NCBI GenBank assembly: GCA_019009955.1
Contig: CM032228.1
Span: forward strand, 1,614,501-1,678,500
Direction of reading: 5' to 3'
DNA: 64,000 nucleotides
Origin: Riptortus pedestris
Taxonomy: Eukaryota; Arthropoda; Insecta; Hemiptera; Alydidae
Part shown: in pieces, positions 22,526 through 36,000 of the stretch
Layout: each line of letters starts with the position of its first letter
How positions within the stretch are numbered: position 1 is the stretch's first letter
The notes under the pieces: generated by a model
Told to the model about the DNA's origin: nothing
Seen by the model: only the letters and a program-made list of their open reading frames with translations
The model's database searches: none
Program-made: the position numbers and the translations under genes

Positions 22526-22730
22526 TACTAGCTCAGATACCCGGCTTCCGTCCGGGAATTGATTTGATGGTATATGGTATTTTTTTTTGGCAAGGCTTTA
22601 AAAAAAAACTTTGCACAATATTTTGACATTTTACCTCGGTCCCAGTGTTTAGGGTTAATACCCGTTGTTGGCATTTGTTAATAATAAAATTAATTTTTTA
22701 TGTATTTCAGCTTTTTTTTTTATATTACAT
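22526..22730 (+). mobile_element. Family B 5' fragment
   Basis: CTAGCTCAGATACCCGGCTT, then the typical GGCAAGGCTTTA and TTAATAATAAAATTAATTTT. Lost after the poly-T at about 22710. Confidence 0.75.
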
Positions 22731-22778
22731 TTATTTTTATTATATCATATTTATATATTATATTTTATATTATTATAC

Positions 22779-23930
22779 GAAAGGTTATCGTGAAATTTCG
22801 CGAAAAAAATCAATGTAACTTTTCGTTTCACATGTCATAGACACCATAACTGCATTTTGTTTCTTTCGTGTATGTTTGTTTGTTTGTTTGTTACCCTTTT
22901 CACGCATAAACGGCTAGGACCGAATTTTATGAAACTTTGGTATTGTTTATTAATAACTAACCCCAACTTAAGACTTTAGGCTATATTAATTTTTCTCTGA
23001 GACGAACAGGGAGTTGGGGGTTATAAGGGAAGCCTGAATGAAATTAAAAAATAGCGATAATTTCGTTTTCCTATTAGTTTTTTTCCGAGTAAATATGCAC
23101 ATAACAAAAGTTTATGTTTATTTTGTTATTTAGAGTAACTTTTGTTATATACACTTTCGTCGTATTCCGATTGTACAGATGCGTTATACGCCAAAAATTA
23201 TTGCGGGAGTTCAACAATTTTATTTGGCACGAAAGACTTAACGGGACCTAAAATTAAAAACTAAACTCGGTAATGTGGTATTAGCAGCGATAACCTTCAT
23301 TATAATAAGCCATAACCAACATTTCTAATATGGTCTGGCAGGAGTGGGGGTTATAAAAGAAGCCTGAAATATAAAAATAGCGATTATTTTCGTTTCCTAT
23401 TGGGTTTTCCGCAAATATAAACAATAATCAAAAGTCGTGTTATTCTCTGTTTATTTTGAGTAACTTTTGTTTATATACACACTTTTTTGTCGTATACCTA
23501 AGTTTAAATGAGTTATACGTTAAATACTTTAGCTGGCACTAACGGCCTGAACGAACTTAACAAAAACTCGGTATGTCAATTAATCATTTAAATTATTCCA
23601 TTGATTATAAGTTATATTAGAAATATTTAGGTTCGAAGGGGATGGGGGTTAAAATTGGGAGGCCCTGGTGAAATAAAAATTCACCATATTTACATGTAAT
23701 AAGAGATCGGGAAATATAAAAATATCGAGAGTACAGTGAAGCCTTATCCGAACACCAAATAATTCTATTATTAGCAAATCCATGGCAAAGATGGGTAATC
23801 AATCCTAAACGCTGGTGACGGGTAAATGTCAAAAATATTGTGCAATGTTAAAAGCCTGCTAAAAAATACCATCACCATTCAACCGCCTAAAATCAATTCC
23901 CGTGCTGAAGCCGGGTATCTGAGCTAGTAT
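22779..23930 (-). mobile_element. Family B element, inverted, noisy
   Basis: Starts with the inverted tail (GGTTATCGTGAAATTTCGCG appears in the opposite sense beside TTTCGTTTCACATGTCATAG) and ends AAGCCGGGTATCTGAGCTAG. It contains inverted units near 23070 and 23350. Same indel-rich texture as 20.8-22.5 kb. Confidence 0.7.
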
Positions 23931-24041
23931 ATATATATATTATACGAAGGCGGGTTTCTGAGTAGTATATATATTTCTCTAATTTATATATATATTATTT
24001 TTTTATATTATTTATATTTTATATTATATATATATATATAG

Positions 24042-25272
24042 TCAGATACCCGGCTTTCGCCCGGGAATTGATTTGAGGCTGAATGGTGATGGTATTTTTT
24101 TGGCAAGGCTTTACTTTGCACAATATTTTGACATTTACCCGTCCCACTGTTTAGGGTTAATACCCGTTATGGCATTTGTTAATAATAAAATTAATTTTTT
24201 ATGTAAGTCTTTACTGTCCTCCAAATTGTTTACTCCCGCTATAATTTTTAGCGTATAACGCCTTTATACTTCGGTATACGACAATAGTGTATATAAAAAA
24301 AGTTTCTCTAAATAACAAAATAAACAACTTTTGTTATGTGCATATTTGCCGAAAAAGCAATAGGAAACGAAATACCACTATTATTAATTTGTGGCCTTCC
24401 TTATAACCCCCACTCCTGCCCGTTCCTAGAAATGTTAGTATGGCTTATTATAAGGAAGGCTTTAGTACTAATTCACATACCGAGTTTGGTTTAGTTCGGT
24501 TGAGTCTTTTGTGCCAAATAAAATTGTGGACTCCCGCTATAGTTTTTAGCGTATAACTCAATTTATACTTCCGTATACGGCAAAAGTGTATATAACAAAA
24601 GTTACTGTAAATAACAAAATAAACAACTTTGTTATGGGCATATTTGCTGAATAAGCAATAGGAAACGAAATATCGCTATTTTTAATTTCAGGCCTCCCAT
24701 ATAACCCCCACTCCTGCCCGTCCCTAGAAATGTTAGTATGGCTTATTATAAGGAAGGCTTTAGTACTAATTCACATACCGAGTTTGGTTTTGTTCGGTTG
24801 AATCTTTTGTACCTAATAAATTGTTGACTCCCGCTATAGATTTTAGCGTATAACTCATTTATACTTCCGTATACGGCAAATGTGCATATAACAAAAGTTA
24901 CTCTAAATTACAAAATAAACAACTTTTGTTATGGGCATATTTGCTGAAAAAGCAATATGAAACGAAATATCGCTATTTTTAATTTCAGCCCTCCCTTATA
25001 ACCCCCACTCCTATTTGTCTTAGAGAATATTAATATAGCCTAAAGTCTAAGTTGGGCTAGTAGTAATATACATACCAAGTTTCATAAAATTCGGTTCAGC
25101 CGTTTATGCGTGAAAAGGTAACAAACAAACAAACAAACAAACAAACAAACAAACAAACAGACACCAAAGAAACAAAATGCAGTTATGGTGTCTATGACAT
25201 GTGAAACGAAAAGTTATCGTGAAATTTTGCGAAAAAAATCAATGTACAGACAGAGGTTACAATTTTATATAT
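24042..25272 (+). mobile_element. Family B element, full length
   Basis: Starts AGTCAGATACCCGGCTTTCG and ends ACAGAGGTTACAATTTTATA. Unit landmarks (AACAACTTTTGTTATG-type) at 24326, 24624 and 24919 give a period near 297. The 5' portion is shortened: it jumps from the start region into a unit at about 24230. Confidence 0.85.
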
Positions 25273-25278
25273 ATACTA

Positions 25279-26560
25279 GCTCAGATACCCGGCTTCGCTC
25301 GGGAATTCACTTGAGGCTGAATGGTGATGGTATATTTTTGGCAAGGCTTTACTTTTCACGAGATTTACCCGTCCCAGTGTTTAGGGTTAACACCCGCCGT
25401 TTCTGTGGATTTGTTAATAATGAAATTAATTTTTTATGTAAGACTTCACTGTCCTGCATATTGTCATATTTCCCGTTTCCTGTGTATTATGCATAGATTT
25501 GAATTATTAAGGAGAAAATATTGACATACATTTGAATTAATTTTTTAAGGTGAGGTACCTGGTAGTTCATGTTGAAAAGAAGTGTTGAGGAAATTTCTCT
25601 AAATAATAAAATAAAGAACTTTTTTTATGTGCATATTTGGTGAAACCCCAATAGGAAATCACTATTATTAATTTCAGGCCTCCCTTACAACCCCCACTCC
25701 TGCCCGTCTCTATAAATGTTAGTATGGCTTATTATAAAGAAGGCGTTAGTACTAATTCACATACCGAGCTTGGTTTCGTTCGGTTGAGTCTTTTGCGCCA
25801 AATAAAATTGTTGACTCCCGCTATAATTTTTAGCGTATTACACCTTTATACTTCGGTATACGACGATAGTGTATATAACAAAAGTTACTCTAAATTACAA
25901 AATAAACAACTTCTGTTATGTTCATATTTACCGAAAACCTAATAGGAAACGAAATATTGCTATTTTTAATTTCTGGCTTCCCTCATAACCCCCACTCCTG
26001 CCCGTCCCTAGAAATGTTGGTATGGCTTGTTATAAAGAAAGCGTTAATGCTAATACATATACCGAGTTTAATTTATTTCGGTTAGGTCTTTTGTCCCAAA
26101 TAAAATTGTTCACTTCCGCTATAGGTTTCAGCGTATATCTCGTATATAATTCGGTATATGAAAAAAGTGTATATAACAAAAGTTTACTCTAAACAACAAA
26201 ATAAACAACTTTTGTTATGTTCATATTTGCCGAAAAACCAATAGGAAACGAAATATCGCTATTTTTAATTTCTTGCTTCCCTTATAACCCCCACTCCTGT
26301 TCGTTCCAGAGGATATTAATATAGCCTAAAGTCTAAGTTGGGTTAGTAGTAATATGGTGTACCAAGTTTCATAAAATTCGGTTCAGCCGTTTATGCGTGA
26401 AAAGGTAACAAACAAACAAACAAACAAATAAACAAACAAACAAACAAACAGACACCAAAGAAACAAAATGCAGTTATGGTGTCTATGACATGTGAAACGA
26501 AAAGTTATCGTGAAATTTCGCGAAAAAAATCAATGTACAGACAGAGGTTACAATTTTATA
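25279..26560 (+). mobile_element. Family B element, full length
   Basis: Directly follows the previous copy, separated only by TATATATACT. Order: start hairpin region (CCCGG CTTCGC-type), GGTGAGGTACCTGGTAG block near 25550, three units, RTE-like tail with AAAC repeats (26407-26450) and CAGAGGTTACAATTTTATAT. About 1.28 kb. No ORF. Confidence 0.87.
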
Positions 26561-26561
26561 T

Positions 26562-26567
26562 ATATAT

Positions 26568-26621
<54 letters not shown>

Positions 26622-26718
26622 CCGATATCAGCCCTCTCCCATGTAGGATCGATGGAAAATCTTGTTGACTACAACCTCCATAGATGATTTGCCTTGAGGA
26701 AAATCTTCTAAAAGTGAA
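26562..26718 (+). mobile_element. (AT)n followed by family A 3' end
   Basis: (AT)n to about 26620, then ATGTAGGATCGATGGA, CTACAACCTCCATAG and TTGCCTTGAGGAAAATCTTC followed by TAAAA, a decayed form of the A 3' terminus. Confidence 0.65.
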
Positions 26719-26756
26719 CATATCGTAGAGTGTAATTAGAGGAAATACCATTCCTT

Positions 26757-29310
26757 TGCGACTAGTCTGAGGAGGCCTGATTGGCAGGTAGAATGCTGAC
26801 ACTACCACTCAAGCTGTGACGCGCACAACACTGCGGACTAGTCTGTGGAGCCCTGATTGGCAGGTAGAATGCTGACACTACCACTCAAGCTGTGCACGCG
26901 CACAACACTGCGGACTAGTCTGTGGAGGCCTGATTGGCAGGTAGAATGCTGACACTACCACTCAAGCTGTGCACGCGCACAACACAGCGGACTAGTCTGT
27001 GGAGGCCACAATGGCAGGTAGAATGCTGACACTACCACACAAGCTGTGCACGCGCACAACACTGCGGACTAGTCTGTGGAGGCCTGATTGGCAGGTAGAA
27101 TGCTGACACTACCACTCAAGCTGTGCACGCGCACAACACTGCGGACTAGTCTGTGGAGGCCTGATTGGCAGGTAGAATGCTGACACTACCACTCAAGCTG
27201 TGCACGCGCACAACACTGCGGACTAGTCTGTGGAGGCCTGATTGGCAGGTAGAATGCTGACACTACCACTCAAGCTGTGCACGCGCACAACACTGCGGAG
27301 TAGTCTGTGGAGGCCTGATTGGCAGGTAGAATGCTGACACTACCACTCAAGCTGTGCACGCGCACAACACTGCGACTAGTCTGTGGAGGCCTGATTGGCA
27401 GGTAGAATGCTGACACTACCACTCAAGCTGTGCACGCGCACAACACTGCGGACTAGTCTGTGGAGGCCTGATTGGCAGGTAGAATGCTGACACTACCACT
27501 CAAGCTGTGCACGCGCACAACACTGCGGACTAGTCTGTGGAGGCCTGATTGGCAGGTAGAATGCTGACACTACCACTCAAGCTGTGCACGCGCACAACAC
27601 TGCGGACTAGTCTGTGGAGGCCTGATTGGCAGGTAGAATGCTGACACTACCACTCAAGCTGTGCACGCGCACAACACTGCGGACTAGTCTGTGGAGCCCT
27701 GATTGGCAGGTAGAATGCTGACACTACCACTCAAGCTGTGCACGCGCACAACACTGCGGACTAGTCTGTGGAGGCCTGATTGGCAGGTAGAATGCTGACA
27801 CTACCACTCAAGCTGTGACGCGCACAACACTGCGGACTAGTCTGTGGAGCCCTGATTGGCAGGTAGAATGCTGACACTACCACTCAAGCTGTGCACGCGC
27901 ACAACACTGCGGACTAGTCTGTGGAGGCCTGATTGGCAGGTAGAATGCTGACACTACCACTCAAGCTGTGCACGCGCACAACACTGCGGACTAGTCTGTG
28001 GAGGCCTGATTGGCAGGTAGAATGCTGACACTACCACTCAAGCTGTGCACGCGCACAACACTGCGGACTAGTCTGTGGAGGCCTGATTGGCAGGTAGAAT
28101 GCTGACACTACCACTCAAGCTGTGCACGCGCACAACACTGCGGACTAGTCTGTGGAGGCCTGATTGGCAGGTAGACTGCTGACACTACCACTCCATTCAT
28201 TGGAGCCCTGATTGGCAGGTAGAATGCTGACACTACCACTCAAGCTGTGCACGCGCACAACACTGCGGACTAGTCTGTGGAGGCCTGATTGGCAGGTAGA
28301 ATGCTGACACTACCACTCAAGCTGTGACGCGCACAACACTGCGGACTAGTCTGTGGAGGCCTGATTGGCAGGTAGAATGCTGACACTACCACTCAAGCTG
28401 TGCACGCGCACAACACTGCGGACTAGTCTGTGGAGGCCTGATTGGCAGGTAGAATGCTGACACTACCACTCAAGCTGTGCACGCGCACAACACTGCGGAC
28501 TAGTCTGTGGAGGCCTGATTGGCAGGTAGAATGCTGACACTACCACTCCATTCCTTGGAGCCCTGATTGGCAGGTAGAATGCTGACACTACCACTCCATT
28601 CCTTGGAGCCCTGATTGGCAGGTAGAATGCTGACACTACCACTCAAGCTGTGCACGCGCACAACACTGCGGACTAGTCTGTGGAGCCCTGATTGGCAGGT
28701 AGAATGCTGACACTACCACTCAAGCTGTGCACGCGCACAACACTGCGGACTAGTCTGTGGAGCCCTGATTGGCAGGTAGAATGCTGACACTACCACTCCA
28801 TTCCTTGGAGCCCTGATTGGCAGGTAGAATGCTGACACTACCACTCCATTCCTTGGAGCCCTGATTGGCAGGTAGAATGCTGACACTACCACTCCATTCC
28901 TTGGAGCCCTGATTGGCAGGTAGAATGCTGACACTACCACTCCATTCCTTGGAGCCCTGATTGGCAGGGTAGAATGCTGACACTACCACTCCATTCCTTG
29001 GAGCCCTGATTGGCAGGTAGAATGCTGACACTACCACTCCATTCCTTGGAGCCCTGATTGGCAGGTAGAATGCTGACACTACCACTCCATTCCTTGGAGC
29101 CCTGATTGGCAGGTAGAATGCTGACACTACCACTCCATTCCTTGGAGCCCTGATTGGCAGGTAGAATGCTGACACTACCACTCCATTCCTTGGAGCCCTG
29201 ATTGGCAGGTAGAATGCTGACACTACCACTCCATTCCTTGGAGCCCTGATTAGCAGGTAGAATGCTGACACTACCACTCAAACTGTGCAAGCGCACAACA
29301 CTGCGCAAGC
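26757..29310. repeat. Mixed 77-bp / 48-bp tandem array with tRNA-like core
   Basis: All units share CCTGATTGGCAGGTAGAATG, then CTGACACTACCACT. They differ in the linker: a 42-bp form (CAAGCTGTGCACGCGCACAA...GTCTGTGGAG) gives period 77; a 13-bp form (CCATTCCTTGGAG) gives period 48. I count about 25 long and 13 short linkers; the long form dominates the left and short ones the right (28.8-29.27 kb), with interspersion at 28.19-28.80 kb. On the minus strand AGCTTGAGTGGTAGTGTCAG then CATTCTACCTGCCAATCAGG resembles a tRNA A-box and anticodon arm; no B box is present. Confidence 0.95.
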
Positions 29311-29500
29311 CGTGGCGCAAGGGTTGCGATAACTAAGCAGATCTCCCAAGTGCTGCTATAAGAACTGAGGGAGCGATCTCGGCCACCTGTTTACCTGCCA
29401 AACACCAATATGGTGGCGTGGCCGTAGCAATTGGAATAGGGATATACTGAAGGCTGGTGCCAGCAGGTTTCCTCCTAGTTCCAACCAGCTCACGGATTTA
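29311..29500 (+). mobile_element. Family A 5' end remnant and unassigned flank
   Basis: GCGCAAGGGTTGCGATAACT then AAGCAGATCTCCCA aligns with the A 5' end. The rest, to 29500, is unassigned. Confidence 0.55.
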
Positions 29501-29504
29501 AAGA

Positions 29505-30064
29505 CCAATGAATACAATATTTGGTATTTATTCTTTAAATAATGTGGTTCATAATATATCGGTTTATTGCTAATGTAACATGAGTAGGAGTCTTGCTTTA
29601 CTGAACGCCGAAAACTATAGAAACCCCGTCACGCAGGGGCTGCATAAACTAAGCAGATTTCCCTCGTGATGTTTAACTATAGATAAATCTACATACTGCT
29701 AACACAATAGCACCGTCAGCATCAAGTGAATAAATACAAACGATAATAAGAAACCTCCAGACGGGAAGCACCTCAAACGTGATCCAACACCCACGGGAAA
29801 AAAACAATTACGGAATTATATCAGAATATAACGTATTAATTTTATTTAAAACTATTTACTATATCTAGTACTATCGAGTTTATGTAACATGAGTAGAAGG
29901 TGGGGGTTTGATGAAGGCTGAAAACTGAAAAATTCAAATATCTCGGTTAATATTCAAGATACAAAAAATATGTATAGAACAATATTTATAGATCATTTAA
30001 TTTGCAATAAGCTTGTTTCTATACAATTTTTCGATCCGACTTATAGTAACGGAGATATGTGGAA
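29505..30064 (+). mobile_element. Family A2 copies, the second cut by family B
   Basis: 29505-29615 is an A2 internal piece (TTGGTATTTATTCTTTAAAT, ATGTAACATGAGTAGGAG). 29626 starts a new A2 (CCGTCACGCAGGGGCTGC) running through the core to CGGAGATATGTGGAATTTTA, where family B sequence begins at about 30076. Confidence 0.75.
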
Positions 30065-30075
30065 TTTTAAAATGT

Positions 30076-31000
30076 GACATTTCCCCGTCACAGTGTTTAG
30101 GGTTTATACCGGCCGTTGCTGTGGATTTGATAATAATAAAATTAATTTTTTATGTAAGACTTCACTGTCCCCATATTGTCATATTTCCCGTCTCCTGTGC
30201 ATTATACATAGATTTCAATTATTAAGGACAAAATATTAACATAGATTTGAATTAATTTTTCCAGGTGAGGTACCTGGTAGTTCAAATTGGAAAGAATTCT
30301 TGAGCATATCAATATTTCTACGTAAATTACTTGCATCATACATTGTTCCCAAAAAAATGTATAAAACAAAAGTTACTCTAAATAACAAAGTAAACAACTT
30401 TTGTTACGTATAGACAATGAAATGTCGCGAATATTTATTTCAGGCTTCTCTTATAAAACCTACTCCAGTTTGAACCTAAAAAATATAGCTTATAATCACA
30501 TGCCGAGATTTGTTAAATTCCGTTCAATCCTTAATGTCAAATAAAACTGTGGGCTCCCGCTTTGCTTTTTAGTGTATATCTCGTTTATACTTTGTTATAA
30601 TACAAAAGTGAATATAACAAACGTTACTCTAAATAACAAAATAAACAGCTTTTGTTATGTGCATCATTGCCGAAAAACCAATAGGAAGCGAAATATCACT
30701 ATTTTAATTTCTGACCTCCCTTACAACCCCCGCTCCTGCTTGTCCCTAGAAATCATGGTACAGCTTATTATCATGAAAGAGTTAGTGCTAATTCACATAC
30801 GGAGTTTTGTTCATTTCGGTTGAGTCTTTGGTCCGAAATAAAATTGTTCACTTCCGTTATAGGTTTTAGCGTATATCTCGTATATAATTCGGTATACGAA
30901 AAAAGTGTATATAACAAAAGTTACTCTAAATAACAACATAAACAACTTTATCTATGTTTATATTTTCCGAAAAACCAATAGGAAACGAAATATCGCCTAT
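30076..31000 (+). mobile_element. Family B, 5' truncated
   Basis: ACATTTCCCCGTCACAGTG through the GGTGAGGTACCTGGTAGTTC block and two to three units. It ends at GAAACGAAATATCGCC, where the sequence switches to an inverted B unit. Confidence 0.78.
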
Positions 31001-31604
31001 ACACTTTTGTCGTATACCTAAGTATAAATGAGTTTTACGCTAAAAACTACTGCGGAAGTCAACAATTTTATTTGGCACAAACAACTCAACTGAACTAAAC
31101 CAAACTCGGTATGTGAATTAGCACTAACGCCTTCCTTATAATAAGCCATACTAACATTTCTAGGGACGGCCAGGAGTGGGGGTTATATGGGAGGCCTGAA
31201 ATTAAAAATAGCGATATTTCGTTTCCTATTGGGGTTTCGGCAAATATGCACATAACAAAAGTTGTTTATTTTGTTATTTAGAGAAATTTGCTCAACAATT
31301 CTTTTCAATATGAACTACCAGGTACCTCACCTGGAAAAAATAATTCAAATTATAATATATTATTATAATATTTTGTCCTTAATAATTTAAACCTATGCAT
31401 ACTGAACAGGAAACGGGAGATATGACAATATGGAGGAGAGTGAAGTCTTACATAAAAAATTAATTTTATTATTAACAAATCCACAGAAACGACGGGTATT
31501 AACCCTAAACACTGGGACGGGTAAATGTCAAAATATTGTGCAAAGTAAAGCCTTGCCAAAAAAATACCATCACCATCGAGCCTCAAATCAATTACCGGGC
31601 GAAT
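31001..31604 (-). mobile_element. Family B, inverted, 3' truncated
   Basis: TACACTTTTGTCGTATACCT starts mid-unit; it then runs to the inverted B start TCAATTACCGGGCGAATATA. Head-to-head with the preceding copy, giving a palindromic junction at about 31,000. Confidence 0.78.
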
Positions 31605-31612
31605 ATATATAT

Positions 31613-32160
31613 AAAATTGTAACCTCTGTCTGTACATTTATTTTTTTCTCGAAATTGCACGATAACTTTTCGTTTCACTTGTCGTAGACACCATAACTGC
31701 ATTTTGTTTCTTTGGTGTCTGTTTGTTTGTTTGTTACCTTTTCACTCATAAACGGCAGAACCGAATTTAATGAAATTTGGGATGTATATTACTTCTCACC
31801 CAACTTAGACTTTAGGTTATATTAATAATCTGAGACGAACAGGAGTGGGGGTTATAATTGAGGCCTGAAATTATAACTAGCGGTATTTCGTTTTCTATTG
31901 CTTTTTCAGCATATATGCACATAACAAAAGTTGTTCATTTTCTTATTTAAAGTAACTTTTGTTATATTCACTTTTGTCGTATAACAAAGTATAAACGAGA
32001 TATTCTCTAAGAACTACAGCGGGAGCCAACAATTATATTGGGCACAAAAGACTGAACCGAACTTAACAAAACTCGGTATTGTGAATTAGCATTAATTCTT
32101 CCTTGATTATAAGCTGTACCAACATTGCTAGAAATAAGCAGGAGGGGGGGATAACACAGG
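31613..32160 (-). mobile_element. Family B 3' portion, inverted
   Basis: Begins AAAATTGTAACCTCTGTCTG with the inverted RTE-like tail and one to two units. Lost near 32,160. Confidence 0.75.
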
Positions 32161-32222
32161 TAATTGTGTTAACTTATTTCCTGTGAAATGACGGAATTGC
32201 ATTCTATCCGCATTTCCTGTTT

Positions 32223-32936
32223 TTTAGCAGATTTCCCTTAAGGGAAATCAGCTATTGATGTCGTACTCATGATGCGAGTTTCGAAAAATTTCTTCAAATG
32301 TCCATCGATCCTACCCAGGAGGTGACGAAAATGAGGTCCGTTCAAAATTATATATATATATATATATATAGATATATATTTGTCTGTTAACGCTCTAGCG
32401 GTCAGGTACTCATTCTTGTTTGATCTTTACCAAACTCGGAATTTAATCGTTTTATGTAAAGAGGAAAATCAAGTTCGTTAATGGCTGAAATCGGACCAGT
32501 GGGAGGGTGGTTTAGAGGGGGGGATTTTTGAAAATTCAAAATATCTCCGTTATTATGCGTCAGATCGAAAATTGTATAGAATAAATCTTATTGCAAATTA
32601 AATTTACTATAAATATTGTCCTATACATTTATTCTGTATCTTCAATATTAACCGAGATATTTGCATTTGTATTCTGCGTGTGTCCCCAGTAGGCTATGTT
32701 CAAACTTTCCGGCGAGAGCTCTGGCGGCCGTTTCAATAACTATTCGTCCCTCGTGAATAGGTTTAGAAGTTAGGTCAACAGTTTTTTGGGGCTAGAAACT
32801 ACTGGGTTATTACGCCCTAAATAATGTTTTCGGTTTAGAGGTTTCTTACTACTACAGTTGTTATTAGGCAGATTTCCCTATTGTAAAACTTTTTGTGGGA
32901 AATCTGCTTAGTTTACGCAGCCCCTGCGTGACGGAC
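32223..32936 (-). mobile_element. Family A element, full length, inverted
   Basis: TTTTAGCAGATTTCCCTTAA to GCAGCCCCTGCGTGACGGAC with T-runs on both sides. Short (AT)n at about 32348-32380. Closely similar to the copy at 16399. Confidence 0.88.
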
Positions 32937-33005
32937 TTTTTATATAACTATGCTCACATCCACGGATTGGTTTCTTAGAGGAAACGCATAAACAGGAAGT
33001 GTAGT

Positions 33006-36000
33006 TGTACGAGTGATGGATTGCTCAGGTACCCATTCGGGCCCAGTGATGGATTGATCAGGTACCCATTCGGGCCCAGTGATGGATTGATCAGGTACCC
33101 ATTCGGGCCCAGTGATGCATTCCTCAGGTACCCATTCGTGCCCAGTGATGGATTGCTCAGGTACCCATTCGGGCCCAGTGATCCATTGATCAGGTACCCA
33201 TTCGGGCCCAGTGATGGATTGATCAGGTACCCATTCGGGCACAGTGATGGATTGCTCAGGTACCCATTCGTGCCCAGTGATGGATTGATCAGGTACCCAT
33301 TCGGGCCCAGTGATGGATTGATCAGGTACCCATTCGGGCCCAGTGATGCATTCTTCAGGTACCCATTCGTGCCCAGTGATGGATTGATCAGGTACCCATT
33401 CGGGCCCAGTGATGCATTCCTCAGGTACCCATTCGTGCCCAGTGATGGATTGATCAGGTACCCATTCGGGCCCAGTGATGGATTGCTCAGGTACCCATTC
33501 GTGCCCAGTGGTGGATTGATCAGGTACCCATTCGGGCCCAGTGATGGATTGCTCAGGTACCCATTCGTGCTCAGTGATGGATTGATCAGGTACCCATTCG
33601 GGCCCAGTGATGGATTGATCAGGTACCCATTCGGGCCCAGTGATGCATTGATCAGGTACCCATTCGGGCCCAGTGATGGATTGATCAGGTACCCATTCGG
33701 GCCCAGTGATGGATTGATCAGGTACCCATTCGGGCCCAGTGATGCATTGATCAGGTACCCATTCGTGCCCAGTGATGCATTGATCAGGTACCCATTCGGG
33801 CCCAGTGATGCATTCCTCAGGTACCCATTCGTGCCCAGTGATGGATTGCTCAGGTACCCATTCGGGCCCAGTGATGGATTGATCAGGTACCCATTCGGGC
33901 CCAGTGATGCATTGCTCAGGTACCCATTCGGGCCCAGTGATGCATTCCTCAGATACCCATTCGTGCCCAGTGATGCATTCCTCAGGTACCCATTCGTGCC
34001 CAGTGATGGATTGATCAGGTACCCATTCGGGCCCAGTGATGGATTGATCAGAGTCGTCACATCATTCGTAGGGCCCAGTGATGGATTGATCAGGTACCCA
34101 TTCGCGGCGCCCAGTTGATGCATTGATCAAGGTACCCATTCGGTGCCGCCAGTGATGGATTGATCAGGTACCCATTCGGGCCCAGTGATGGATTGATCAG
34201 GTACCCATTCGGGCCCAGTGATGGATTGATCAGGTACCCATTCGGGCCCAGTGATCCATTGATCAGGTACCCATTCGGGCCCAGTGATGCATTGATCAGG
34301 TACCCATTCGTGCCCAGTGATGCATTGCTCAGGTACCCATTCGTGCCCAGTGATGCATTCCTCAGGTACTCATTCGTGCCCGTGATGCATTCCTCAGGTA
34401 CACATTCGTGCCCATTTATGCATTCCTCAGGTACCCATTCGTGCCCAGTGATGGATTGATGCAGAGTATACCCATTCGGGCCGTGATGCATTGCTCAGGT
34501 ACCCATTCGGGCCCCAGAGATGCATTCCTCAGGTACCCATTCGTGCCCAATGATGGATTGATCAGGTACCCATTCGGGCCCAGTGATGCATTGATCAGGT
34601 ACACATTCGGGCCCAGTGATGCATTGATCAGGTACCCATTCGTGCCCAGTGATGCATTGCTCAGGTACCCATTCGAGCACAGTGATGCATTCCTCAGGTA
34701 CCCCATTCGTGCCCAGTTGATGGGATCCATTCAAGATGTCAGTACACATTCGGTCCCAGTGATCCATTGATCAGGGTACCCCATTCGTGCCCAGTGATGC
34801 ATTGATCAGGTACCCATTCGGGCCCAGTGATGCAGTGCTCAGGTACCCATTCGGGCCCAGTGATGCATTCCTCAGGTACCCATTCGTGCCCAGTGATGCA
34901 TTCCTCAGGTACCCATTCGTGCCCAGTGATGCATTCCACAGGTACTCATTCGTGCCCGTGATGCATTCCTCAGGTACACATTCGTGCCCAGTGATGCATT
35001 GCTCAAGTACCCATTCATGCCCAGCGATGCATTCCTCAGGTACTCATTCGTGCCCAGTGATGCATTGCTCAGGTACACCCAATCGTACCAGTGGATGCAT
35101 TGCTCAGGTACCCATTCGGGCTCGAAGTGATGCATTCCACAAGGTACCACAATTCGTAGTGCCCAGTGATGGATTGGGGCTCAGGTACCCATTCGGGCCC
35201 AGTGATGCATTCCTCAGTTGGTACCCATTCGTGCCCAGTGATGGATTGCCCAGGTACCCATTCGGGCTCAGTGATGCATTCCCCAGGTACCCAATCGTGC
35301 CCAGTGATGGATTGCTCAGGTACCCATTCGGGCTCAGTGATGCATTCCTCAGGTACCCAATCGTGCCCAGTGATGGATTGCTCAGGTACCCATTCGGGCC
35401 CAGTGATGCATTGATCAGGTACCCATTCCGGGCTCAGTGATGCATTCCCCCAGGTACCCAAAATCGTGCCCAGTGATGCATTGCGAGAGCTCCGGTACAC
35501 CATCGTGCCCAGTGATGCATTGCTCAGGTACTCATTCGTGCCCAGTGATGCATTGCTCAGGTACCCATTCGTGCCCAGTGATGCATTGCTCAGGTACCCA
35601 TTCGTGCCCAGTGATGCATTCCTCAGGTACCCATTCGTGCCCAGTGATGCATTGCTCAGGTACCCATTCGTGCCCAGTGATGCATTCCTCAGGTACCCAT
35701 TCGGGCCCAGTGATGCATTGCTCAGGTACCCATTCGGGCTCAGTGATGGATTGCTCAGGTACCCAATCGTGCCCAGTGATGGATTGCTCAGGTACCCATT
35801 CGGGCCCAGTGATGCATTGCTCAGGTACCCATTCGGGCCCAGTGATGCATTGCTCAGGTACCCATTCGGGCTCAGTGATGCATTCCCCAGGTACCCAATC
35901 GTGCCCAGTGATGGATTGCTCAGGTACCCATTCGGGCCCAGTGATGCATTGATCAGGTACCCATTCGGGCCCAGTGATGCATTGCTCAGGTACCCATTCG

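Noticed and set aside
24310..25020. Retrozyme (hammerhead-bearing about-300-bp tandem units) as identity of family B units
   Set aside because: I looked for CTGANGA followed by a stem and GAAA in both strands of the 298-bp unit and did not find it; the unit instead matches the element's own RTE-like tail.
26757..29310. CRISPR array
   Set aside because: Units are entirely repeated with no unique spacers, embedded in eukaryotic transposons, and no cas genes are present.
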